Positions 20,449 to 29,291 of a DNA stretch of 64,000 nt are shown here, piece by piece. This stretch comes from Paramyrothecium sp. XJ0827. Its lineage: Eukaryota > Ascomycota > Sordariomycetes > Hypocreales > Stachybotryaceae. How positions within the stretch are numbered: the first letter of the stretch is position 1; each line of letters opens with the position of its first letter. Below the pieces are notes generated by a model. It ran no database searches. It saw only the letters and a program-made list of their open reading frames with translations, and was not told the origin of the DNA. Location of the stretch: contig JAJFPB010000004.1 in NCBI GenBank assembly GCA_020881915.1, forward strand, positions 1,178,001-1,242,000, read 5' to 3'. A program made the position numbers and the translations under genes.

Positions 20449-21522
20449 ATGCGTACCTCCATCTTCGCCGTGCTGACCGTGCTCGGCGCAGTCCACGCCG
20501 GCATCGTGCCCCGTCAGCTCGGCAGAGAGATCTTCGACCCCTACGGCGAGAACAAGCACTTCTCGGGCAAGGGCGATGTAGAGGTCGACCTTGACCGCGG
20601 CAGGCCCCAGAAGCCCGAGGGGGAGGGCAAGCCCAAGGGCGGCATTGTGGACGACTTCCTCGACCGCGTGCACCCGGGCCACCACCACCACCACCATGAC
20701 CACCACGACCATCACCGCTACAGGCCCTGCCACGACTGCCGCCCCAAGGAGGGCCACAAGTGCGGCCACTGCAGCCCGCACAAGCCGTGCCACGAGTGCC
20801 ACGACTGGAGCAAGCCCGGCTGCCAGCACTGCAAGCACCTGGACAAGCCCAAGCCCCTCGACTGCCCCTGCGAGCACGACAAGAAGAAGCCGTGCCCGTG
20901 CCCCAAGCCCGAGCCCAAGTGCGAGAGCGGCGAGTGCGAGCGCAAGTCGTGCAAGGAGTGCGGCGACGAGTGGGCCAAGCCTGGCTGCTGGCACTGCAAG
21001 GACCACAAGCCCTGCGACAAGCCTCACTGCCCCAAGGAGGTCAAGACCAAGACCAAGACCAAGGTCGTCGTCGCCACCACGACCGCCTGCCCTTCCAGCA
21101 CGACTCTCGTCACCAGCCAGAAGGCTCCTGCTACCACGACGCCCTGCCCTGCTCCTCCTGCTCCTCAGGCACCTACTGAGGCGCCCGTCGTCCCGGCTCC
21201 TCAGCCCCCCAAGGTTCCTAGCTGCCCGCCTGCTCCGGCTCCCGAGCCCAAGGCTCCTGTGGCTCCCGGCCCGGCTCCGGCTCCTGCTCCTGCTCCGGCT
21301 CCAGCCCCAGCCCCAGCCCCGGCTCCGGTTCCCGTTCCAGAGCCCGCCCCTCCCTCCAAGGGCGCCCCCGAGGAGAAGCCTTTCTTCCCCGTCCCGGGCA
21401 ACCAGACGAGCCCAGGTGTGCCTTCCGTGCCCACCGTCGTCCCCGTCTCCGGCGGAGCCAAGACCGTCATCTCCATGGTCGGCGTTATGTTCGCCGGCGT
21501 GGCCAGCCTCTACCTCCTGTAA
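20449..21522 (+). CDS. Secreted Cys/His-rich, proline-repeat protein with GPI-type tail
   Basis: Intronless, 357 residues from the first ATG after a TATA element. Residues 1-17 form a signal peptide (FAVLTVLGAVHA), followed by a possible dibasic-like IVPRQ processing site. A natural histidine tract occupies about 78-89. Residues 94-194 are a Cys/His/Lys/Pro-rich domain with six CxxC pairs (CHDC, CGHC, CHEC, CQHC, CKEC, CWHC) and CPC motifs. It contains an internal duplication, residues 114-129 and 168-184, sharing C-x-E-C, W-x-K-P-G-C-x-H-C-K. A Thr-rich TKTKTK segment and a long Pro-Ala repeat follow, then a hydrophobic tail (ISMVGVMFAGVASLYLL) resembling a GPI-attachment signal. I recognise no named family. 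Metal binding or disulfide cross-linking at the cell surface is an inference from composition. Other frames across this GC-rich DNA are open but meaningless. Confidence 0.85.
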   Translation: MRTSIFAVLTVLGAVHAGIVPRQLGREIFDPYGENKHFSGKGDVEVDLDRGRPQKPEGEGKPKGGIVDDFLDRVHPGHHHHHHDHHDHHRYRPCHDCRPKEGHKCGHCSPHKPCHECHDWSKPGCQHCKHLDKPKPLDCPCEHDKKKPCPCPKPEPKCESGECERKSCKECGDEWAKPGCWHCKDHKPCDKPHCPKEVKTKTKTKVVVATTTACPSSTTLVTSQKAPATTTPCPAPPAPQAPTEAPVVPAPQPPKVPSCPPAPAPEPKAPVAPGPAPAPAPAPAPAPAPAPAPVPVPEPAPPSKGAPEEKPFFPVPGNQTSPGVPSVPTVVPVSGGAKTVISMVGVMFAGVASLYLL

Positions 21523-22160
21523 GCTTTCTCAGACGAGAGAGTGGCTGAACAGCAGCATGTTCGCAGCCGGCCCCGCAGGCTCAGCGATTCGGGTACAACA
21601 TAAAAGAACGGATACATGGGTTGAAAATGGTGGTGTTTTTGTTTTTGTGCATTGCCTGATTTAGGTAATAATACAAAGTTGATTTGAGGGACGTGGTTGC
21701 TCCTGGACGTGAAACAATACCGGCGCCATTGTGCTGTTCACCAACTTGCCAAAGGAGGGTCCGTCTTGAGGCGGCTACGTAGGACCTGTTTGTCCAAAGT
21801 CGGTATTGAGAGCCCTCTTCGCAGAATGCTGAGTAGATTTGAACAATGCAGCTGTCCAGGATGGCGTCAAACTGTATGCTCCTCGTCGCAATGTGGAGTG
21901 GTGGCTGCGACGTGAACGGCAGGTGTTGTTGAAAGGGAAGCGGAGCTGCTCGGCGACCGAGGCCCGGTGGTTTGTATAAGTGACGTTCCCTCCCTCACCT
22001 GCTGAACGCCTTATCAACTCAACACAGCTCAAACAATCACCTCATTCTATGCGACCATCGCGCAGGTGACTCACTTTGTCTTGGCCCTATAAAATACCAA
22101 TCGACTCTGCCCATTTCAACGGAATAAATAAATACCCATTTGAACCTCTGAGCACACATC
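21523..22160 (+). promoter_or_regulatory. Intergenic region and promoter of the O-methyltransferase gene
   Basis: No gene is supported. A TATA element at 22088-22095 precedes the O-methyltransferase start by about 70 bp. Confidence 0.5.
22088..22095 (+). promoter_or_regulatory. TATA box of the O-methyltransferase gene
   Basis: TATAAAAT, 65-73 bp upstream of the ATG at 22161. Confidence 0.6.
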
Positions 22161-23068
22161 ATGAAGTCCAGTGGCACCCCCTTCTACGAGGACGCCGAGC
22201 TCGGCAGCAAGGTCACCGACTACGCGGCGCAGCACTCGACGCCCCTGCCGAAGCACATCGTCGACTACCACGCCGCGTGCTACAACCACGAGAGAGCCGT
22301 CATGCTGACATCCAACTTTCAATCGCAGCTGCACCTGTTCCTCGCGGGCACAATCGGCGCCAAGAGAGGTGAGGTTGACCGATATCTAGCCCATGGGCTT
22401 TCCAGATTCAACTCATATTATACATGTCTACGCACATGGAAGAGCTACGAGTGCTGACGAATCACGCCTGCAGTTCTGGAAATTGGTGTCTTCCTCGGCT
22501 ACTCGGCCATGGTCTGGGCCCACGCTGTCGGACCGGACGGCCTTGTCACCGGGCTGGAGTTCTCCCCGGAGTTTGCTGAGCTTGCCCGTGCCGGCCTGAA
22601 GAAGAACAGTGTTAACAACGTCGAAGTGGTTGTTGGACCCGCCGCCGAAACGTATGTCCGACAGTTTATCATGGGCTCATTGAGCTTTAGTCTTCAAGTC
22701 CCCTGCTGACCCCGTGCCGACCTAATAGCTTGAAGCAGCTCTCTCCAGCCCAGCCGTATGATCTCGTCTTTATAGATGCAGACAAGGAGGGCTACTCTGG
22801 TTACCTCACCCAGCTGCTGGCCGCCTCGCAGCCCGGCGCGACTCACAGGCTTCTGCGACCAGGCGCCCTTATCATCGCCGACAACGTGTTGCGACTCGGG
22901 TACGTTGCGGATCCCGAGAGCGTCCCGGCAGCGGAGCGGTCGGAGGCACGCACAACACAGTTGGAAGCAGTGCGAGCTTTCAACGACCAATGCGTAGCGG
23001 AGCCTAGGCTGCAGGCATTTCTCCTACCTCTCTGGGATGGACTCACTGTCATGAGACTGGTCGACTAA
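22161..23068 (+). CDS. SAM-dependent O-methyltransferase (caffeoyl-CoA OMT-like)
   Basis: Three exons (22161-22368, 22474-22651, 22729-23068) encode 241 residues, the standard length for the class I catechol/caffeoyl-CoA O-methyltransferase family (Methyltransf_3). The second exon begins with the SAM-binding motif I VLEIGVFLGYSA at about residue 70. Then come GLEFSPEFAELARAGL, the metal/catalytic region LVFIDADKEGY at about 141-150, and LRPGALIIADNVLRLG containing the conserved D-N pair. The reaction would be metal-dependent methyl transfer from SAM to a catechol-type hydroxyl; the actual substrate cannot be told. No biosynthetic partner genes lie nearby, so it is not obviously part of a metabolite cluster. 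It is convergent with the SUR7-family gene. Confidence 0.9.
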
Positions 23069-23346
23069 GATTACGAGGGATTTCACTTCAAGTATAACAG
23101 TAGATTAATTGTAGCCTACTTGAGAAACTAGCTATACAGCGGTCAAAGAACCGCTCGGGATATCGAATAAGAAAGTCTTTAGGATCAATGACCCTGCTGA
23201 AGCATAGAGTACATATCGTGTACGAAGTGGTATAACTAGTCATCAACAAAGCTCGCCATCATATATCATGTTCCAGCTTAGGCTGGGTGGTATCTTTGTG
23301 TTCCAAGGCACGGGGCCTTATTGGATCGCGTCAGCGTGAAGGCCAT

Positions 23347-24126
23347 TTAGTAGGCGGAGCGGCGCTGCCAGAAGTGGCGGCGGCGGTGGGTGGTGACGGG
23401 AGCAGGTCCATCGTGGTACGTCTCCATCTTGCGGTTCTGGTGACGCTTGCTCTCCCTGCGGCCGGCGCAGCAAGTGATGAAGACGAGGACAGTAGCGATG
23501 AGGGAGAGGACGGCGGCGGCCAAGACGCACCACGCGCCAGCGCTGAAATGGCCAATGCTGTCGGAGTTGCTGTCCCTGCGGATGCGCCTCCTGATGATGT
23601 TGAAGCCGACGAAGTCGCAGATGACGGCGACGGCAGTGACGAGGAAGCCCAAAACAGTGACGGAGGTAGCCAGCAGAGAGACGAGAACGCCCTTGCCGAG
23701 AGAGAGCAGGAAGGCAATAAAGAAGAGACCGGCACCAACGGGGTGAAGCACCATGACGTTGGTCAAGGCCGTGGAGGAGGACTCGGCACCAGCTGAGAAT
23801 CGGGTGCCCTCGATCTCATTGGTGATTTCGGCAATGTTGTAGCCGATGTGGGATTTACTGCATCGATCCGCATTACTATAGACAAGCAGAGTCAGCAAGG
23901 GTTACATGGTAATGAAGAGGACAGCAGCAGTGACTTACCCAATACCACGCACACACCAACCAAAGGTACCAAAGTTGATTTCAGCGTCTGACCGGCCGCC
24001 GATGTCCACACGGAACATGGCGAGGCTGTTGGCAACAGGGGCCGTCACAGAGGCCACGATAAGAAGGGCGGTTGCCGTCAGGAGGAGGACAGAGCCGATG
24101 TAACGGAAAAAAGTACCGACACCCAT
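23347..24126 (-). CDS. SUR7/PalI-family four-pass membrane protein
   Basis: Two exons (24126-23939, 23875-23347; 63-bp intron) encode 238 residues. Membrane segments lie at about 9-30, 105-123, 126-149 and 176-199, the four-pass layout of the SUR7/PalI and claudin-like families. The first extracellular loop carries INFGTFGWCVRGIGNADRC, whose G-x-W-C...C pattern is the claudin-like signature of the group. The tail is basic and His/Arg-rich (HRRRHFWQRRSAY). Family members organise eisosomes and cortical membrane domains (Sur7) or act in ambient-pH sensing (PalI/Rim9). The short cytosolic tail here favours a general SUR7-like protein over long-tailed PalI. Confidence 0.88.
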
Positions 24127-25151
24127 GTTGATGGTTGTAGAGGGCGAGTTGCTAACAAGAGAAGAGACGCTTGAGTTGCTGCGGTTGGCTCTGCTTAGCT
24201 ATCCTATAACTAAGCCTTGCTGGCTAGGTGGTTGTCAAAGACGGCGGTGGGAAGAGGATGGAGGCTGGTTATAATATGATAGGGAGAAGGGAGACAAGAG
24301 CAGAGGGAGACGAAGATGCATGTCTTATTTAATAGTGTGTCACTGCCCGACTATTCTCTGGCTCAGCCAGGATAGAATCATCATCATGTCTTGTGTCACT
24401 GCCTCCACCATCCCTCCCGCCAAGTTTCAACAAGGCGAGCACTGGCCAAGAACCCTGATTCGCAGGGAAGGCGACAAGCCGCGAAATGTGCATGGGCGAA
24501 CATGACTGTCGGGGCCGTGCAGCTGGGGCCACGACAGCCAAGACTACCCCGAACGTCATCCGAGTGACGGCAGATTCATGTTGCTGGGGAGGCATTCTCG
24601 TGAGCTGGCAAGCCGGCACACAGACGATCGGTACCAGACCAAGACATGGCGTGACGTCGTCACTGTGGCTGCCGCGAATGGCACTCCCATGTCATGTGGG
24701 GCCAGCGTCCAATTTACCCTGTTTTTGGAACAGCAGACGGCTCGAGCCAAGCCGGCACGGCCTAGCCTAGGGCATTCTGCGAAGCCCCTGCCAGATCACT
24801 TCAGCCATGCGATTCGATTCGATTGGATTTTTCCTTTTCAGCTTAGGCGGCCTCATTCCGGGACGCGTAAACCAGTTTCTGCGAGGGAAACAGCGCGGTC
24901 CTTCTTTCTTGAAGCCATCATCGGAGAGCCAAAAAGGTGTGGCTTGTCGGCTAGTCGGCTGATTGGTGATGACGTAAGAAACGCAGGGCTCGACCAAGAT
25001 GGCCTCCAAGGGTTCCTCTGTGACCCCCTTGCAGGATAGGATTCGCTACATCATACCAAGAAAGACAGACCCCCAATCGTTGACCCCGTGCTGTGTCTGC
25101 TTCGACAAAGCAAGCTGTTGACAATGCAGTACTGTATTGTACTGTCTTTGC
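24127..25151. other. Intergenic region between the SUR7-family gene and the RRM-like gene
   Basis: No gene is supported in this 1-kb stretch. The part nearest 24126 should be the SUR7-family promoter. Open frames such as 24578-25039 (+) have no recognisable sequence. A small inverted repeat, CAGTAC / GTACTG, occurs around 25126-25143. Confidence 0.4.
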
Positions 25152-26032
25152 TCAGAATGCCTGTCTTGGGCGGTTCCCAGCAGGGCGCTTTGTTGCGACC
25201 TCCCCACGCTCAACGGCCCATGGATCGCCATGCGATGGACGTAGGCTATTGCTTCTTAAATTATTATTCCGATTTGGGCTCTGGTGTACGGATCGGGGTT
25301 TGCGCTCCGGCTCCTTTGTGGCGCCGGGTTTCTCAACCTCGGGCTCCTTTGCCATAAGACTGGGGAGCCAGCTCTTCGCTGCCAACCGCATATCCTTCCT
25401 GGACTCCGTTGGCTCGCTGTCAAGATCAACAAGCCAGTGCGCGAGGCCTTTCGCCGCGACAGTGGGAGGCAGTGTTTGCTTCAGGGTGGCAGACATAAAA
25501 GACTCCTCCTTGCTGTACGCTGCTGGCCAGGGCTTCGAGAGCGGTGACCGGATCATGGCAACGTTGTGCCTGTAAAATCGCTGGGGGATGATTTGTAGCG
25601 TGAATTGCTTGTCGGACTGTTGAACTTCGTCATTCGTAGAGTCCTCTGCCGCTGTCACCGTAAGACTTTCTGTGCGGTTGTCTGCACCGGGTTCCGCATC
25701 GGCGTCTGATTGGGTTGTCGAGAGGTTATAACGGAGCGGGCTCCTTGTGACTAACGACTCCGCTGTTGCAACGTCTTTGGTGACCGAGATGTAGTTTGAG
25801 TAGTAACCCTACACCATTTGCATATGATTAGCTGGACAGTCGGACAACAGAAGCAACCGGAGAGTGATGCGCTCACAGGAGTCATCCGGAAGACCTCGAT
25901 GGGCCCAAATTGCTGGAGAGCCTGGAGCACCGAGCGGCGTTCCGCGAAGGTGATGGGCGCGGGGGCAACAAAGATGCGCAGTGAGCGGGAAGACCGCGTC
26001 TTTCGGAGGGCTTCAACGGTTCTGGAAGCCAT
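25152..26032 (-). CDS. Uncharacterised protein with N-terminal RRM-like fold
   Basis: Two exons (26032-25877, 25808-25152; 68-bp intron) give 270 residues. The ATG at 26032 is the first in frame. Residues about 18-75 read as an RRM-like alternation: SLRIFVAPAP (strand), AERRSVLQALQQFG (helix), IEVFRMTP then GYYSNYISV (strands). The intron falls exactly between the two central strands. A Ser/Thr/acidic linker follows, then the conserved-looking FTLQIIPQRFYRHNVAMIRSPL and PLSKPWPAAY, and a basic, Asn/Arg-rich tail. I do not recognise a named family; the block after the linker suggests a fungal-specific one, and mitochondrial targeting is possible from the Arg/Ser-rich N-terminus. It is divergent from Med1. 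Confidence 0.75.
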
Positions 26033-26796
26033 TGCGCGGTTTCGTTCGGACCTGGCGTGAATTGGGGTTCGGCGTGATGCCAATTACCAGCACCTAGAAG
26101 ATTTGATGCTCGGCGAGCTGGCGTCGATAAGATAACGCAGGGGCACGCGCTTGTGCTTTTTAGTGCAGGAACGCGACGAGCTTTTGAGAGCTTTGCCTCC
26201 CTACGAGCCCACCCCTGGTGTCTCGTCAGGATAAAACATTGATATTACCGTTTTGATCGCTGGTTAGGATTACGGTCAATCTGTTTAGTGGTCAAAACGG
26301 CGATATCACTGTTTTATTCCTTTTAAAATACGGTGGGCGTGCTGCTAGGTCAGCTCAAGTGGCTCATGGGGTTGAGTACCACTACTTTCCTTAGCCCAGT
26401 CTACCGATGATGCACCGGCATTTGCTGCCCGCACTTAAGTAGCGATACTTTGCTATCTCAAGTAAGGTAGCTCCTCCTGGCTCGAGGCGCTGTTGACTGA
26501 TTGATCACCTTAGTCGTTTCAATTGTCTGCAATTGGGAGCTATTCGGCACTTCATACAACAAAGCGGGAGGCATCAACGCCCGACCCAATCGCCACGTTC
26601 TCGACTTCCCTGGAGCTTGCAGTGTATAAGGCACTCTGGTGGGCTGTGTCTGATGTCCATTGTATACCAATCCTAGTCGGCACTTGCCTCCTCCTCGGTC
26701 AAGCCTTCGTCAACTCCAACTCCACGCCTCACTTACTGTCACAACCACGATCTTGAACAAGACCGCGCCGTCTGGCCGGCGTCCCGTCCTCTTGCC
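26033..26796. promoter_or_regulatory. Divergent promoter region of the RRM-like gene and med1, with an inserted foldback element
   Basis: 765 bp without a supported gene. About a fifth is a short inverted-repeat element (26197-26353). The remainder should hold both promoters. Confidence 0.5.
26197..26353. mobile_element. MITE-like foldback element, copy 1 (about 157 bp)
   Basis: The left end (CTCCCTACGAGCCCACCC) and the reverse complement of the right end (CTGACCTAGCAGCACGCCC) are related, and the inner arms pair over a long distance: ATAAAACATTGATATTACCG on the left against ATAAAACAGTGATATCGCCG from the right. The whole element can therefore fold into one imperfect hairpin. A shorter relative lies at 62063-62160 with near-identical ends. 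It has no coding capacity. I could not identify a convincing target-site duplication. A non-autonomous DNA element (MITE) is the best explanation. Confidence 0.75.
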
Positions 26797-28917
26797 ATGT
26801 CGACACCGATGAGGCATGCGCCCTCACAGCAGGGTCGCACGCCTTCGCAGCTCGCTGCCGCGACACCGCCTGTCTCGACTCCCTTTTCGAACCCTGCCCA
26901 CGCCGCTTTCTCTCCTCGAGGCCCGCGCTCGTCGCCGCAACAAGTTAAGAAGTCGCCCGCGACCTCGAACTTGCTGGGTCAATCGGCTGCAGGCGCGCTC
27001 AACTTCGACAGTCCCTCTACCGCTGCGGCTATGGGCGCCCTAGGCATTGGGGGTACCTTCGATATGGCATTGGACAACGTAGGCGTCGGCGCACTGGACG
27101 GCCTCAACGTGGGCTTTACAAGTGAGGACGATAAGCTGAAGCGCCTGGACTACATATTGACCCTTCTCAATGTGGGTCAATCCCATGGTTCCTCGGCCGT
27201 GTGGTGTTGGGACTATTACTGACGGGAAATGCAGAAAAAGAAAGGCCTTGTGAGCGAAGCCGGGCTGGAGCGCTTGGCCCAACGTCTGGGCTTGGAGCTC
27301 CTTTCTGAGGAGAATACTGGACCCGATGGTCGCAAAACAAAGACGCTTGTGATTGCAGGATCGGCCATAGCCCTGGACATCGTCCTTGACAACAACATTG
27401 TCAAAAACATATCCTTGGCGTTCCATGGATCTGGCGAATCTGTTGCGAAGCACGCAGATGCAGCTAGCCAGATTCTTCTTCACGATCTCCAGCTCCAGCC
27501 GGGTCAGAGTCCCCTGACCAAGAGCCTTGATGAGTTCGCTGCCAATTTTGAGCATTTGGCAAAGCTGGACAAGCTCAGCATATCGCCAGGTCTAGATTGC
27601 CACGATGCGCTTGCAGGTGTCCATATCAGTCTGGAGAGACTGTACGAGTGGGATCTTGCCCGACTCAAGGAGCAGCCTGAGATGAACGGCAAATCGGACC
27701 ACTATCTGGCTTCCATGGTCATGTGCTCTCGACATGGACGTCCGGTCATGCATTCTCGGGGTAAAGTTGGCCTTGCTATCCAATACTGGAGGGAACTGAG
27801 GTTCATACCGCCATCTACTGGCGACGTTGCTGCTTTCTCGGAGAAGACAGAGAAAGTGTGGTCGCTACTGCTTGGCTGCGCTGCAATCGAGGGTTTAGGT
27901 CTTCCACCAGTGAGAGTCTCTGAGGATTGGATCTCCAAAAACATTGTCAAAGAGGATCCGACGGCCGATCCGAAGATGCCGACACTGGACTGGCAAGAGC
28001 CTGGAAACATAGTGCTGCCGCCGTCAGAAGAAAACAAGGATGCTGGCATGGAGATGTTGCAGCCCGACCTCTCTACCGCACGGGTTCCGCGCGTTATGTT
28101 CAATGTGACCTTCGACCCTCCAGTGATTCTGCCCCAGAATGACTGGATGAGGCTTTACGCATACGCCGGGGTCGACCCACCGGATCTGAATTCTCTCAAC
28201 GACTTCACTCATAGAGTACCACCAACATTTGACACCTTGTTCTTCCCAATCGCTGCTGGCACGAAACCAGACCCCAGCGAGCCTCGTACTATCGTCCGGC
28301 GGCGTCAGCTGCGGGTGTTTGACGGGTCCAAGCACAAGTCCACTGTGCACCACAACACTCTATTCATATACAAACCCATTTACTCACAAGAGGTCAGAGA
28401 AATGCCCTTCTCTCATCCGCGCCAGCTCGTCGACATGCTGCCCTTGCTGCGTCAATACGCCTTTCTCTCCACTTTGCTCGGGAATAGCTTTGGCCAGGGA
28501 ACCGAGGCCGCTGCGCCGGCAGCCGAGAAGACCCTTCAAAAGACTGTTAAGTCAAACAATAATTCTACAACCACCGGCGACGAGCTCGCCGACTTCATGA
28601 ACTCCACCGGTCTTACTGGGAAAGTCGAGGAGCAGCCGTCGCGGACCGACGTTGGAGCAGACCTTGATGTAATCCTTTGGGTCCACCCCATGCCGCATCT
28701 CCAAGTCGTCTTTCCACTGCGTGACACCACCGTCGACATCACCTTCAGGATCCTCGAGGGCGGCGTCGTCGAAGTCGCCAGCGAGAACGTGCTCGTTCAG
28801 GCAGCGTCGAGCGACGGGAAGGGCAAGCAGCTTACAAGGGAGGACCTGGGCAGGGCGCTGGAGCACCTGGAGGATCTGTGCAAATGGGTGGAGTGGATCC
28901 GCCAGCGCTTGCGATGA
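26797..28917 (+). CDS. med1: Mediator complex subunit 1
   Basis: Two exons (26797-27171, 27235-28917; 63-bp intron) encode 685 residues. A Pro/Ser-rich N-terminus leads into the Med1 domain from about residue 110: DDKLKRLDYILTLLNKKKGLVSEAGLERLA around the splice junction, then LVIAGSAIALDIVLDNNIVKNISLAFHGSG, SLDEFAANFEHLAKLDKLS and LYEWDLARLKEQ. These match fungal Med1. The C-terminal region (HPMPHLQVVFPLRDTTVDITFRILEGG) is the usual closing segment, followed by a helical tail. Med1 belongs to the Mediator middle module, bridging transcription factors and RNA polymerase II. It is divergent from the RRM-like gene and convergent with the GH16 gene 374 bp away. Confidence 0.92.
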
Positions 28918-29291
28918 AATGGGATTGCCAGGATAGCATCGGATAGACGGTTTAGTAGTGCATTAGGTTGGAGTTGAACATGATACCCTGTTTTTGTGTT
29001 ACGCTGTTGCAAAATACAGATGATCGAGAAGTGTTTCGAAGTGCGTGTGCATGTAAATTCCTTCAGATCTTTGTATTTTTTGGGCTATATTCGAGCAAAA
29101 AGTCATCACAGAGTAGGAAGGTCGAATAGCTATAATTTAGGGGTATACATTCCTCACATGGATTCATCAAGATTGACAAACCCATGGCAAGAACGTCATG
29201 ATTATTGATATTAGAAGATATTAAGTAAGAACCTTCACCGCGCATGTTTCCTGGCCTCGTACCTGGCCAATCCGTTTCTCCTTCACCATCC
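28918..29291. other. Convergent 3' intergenic region, med1 / GH16 gene
   Basis: 374 bp of AT-rich sequence between facing stop codons, suitable for the two 3' UTRs. Nothing else is seen. Confidence 0.5.

Noticed and set aside
20591..21664. 357-codon Arg/Thr/Ala/Pro-rich frame on the + strand
   Set aside because: Out-of-frame reading of the Cys/His-rich gene; no ATG-signal peptide and pure low complexity.
22161..24126. Possible secondary-metabolite cluster around the O-methyltransferase
   Set aside because: No PKS, NRPS, terpene synthase, P450 or dedicated transporter in the window; the neighbours are housekeeping or structural genes.
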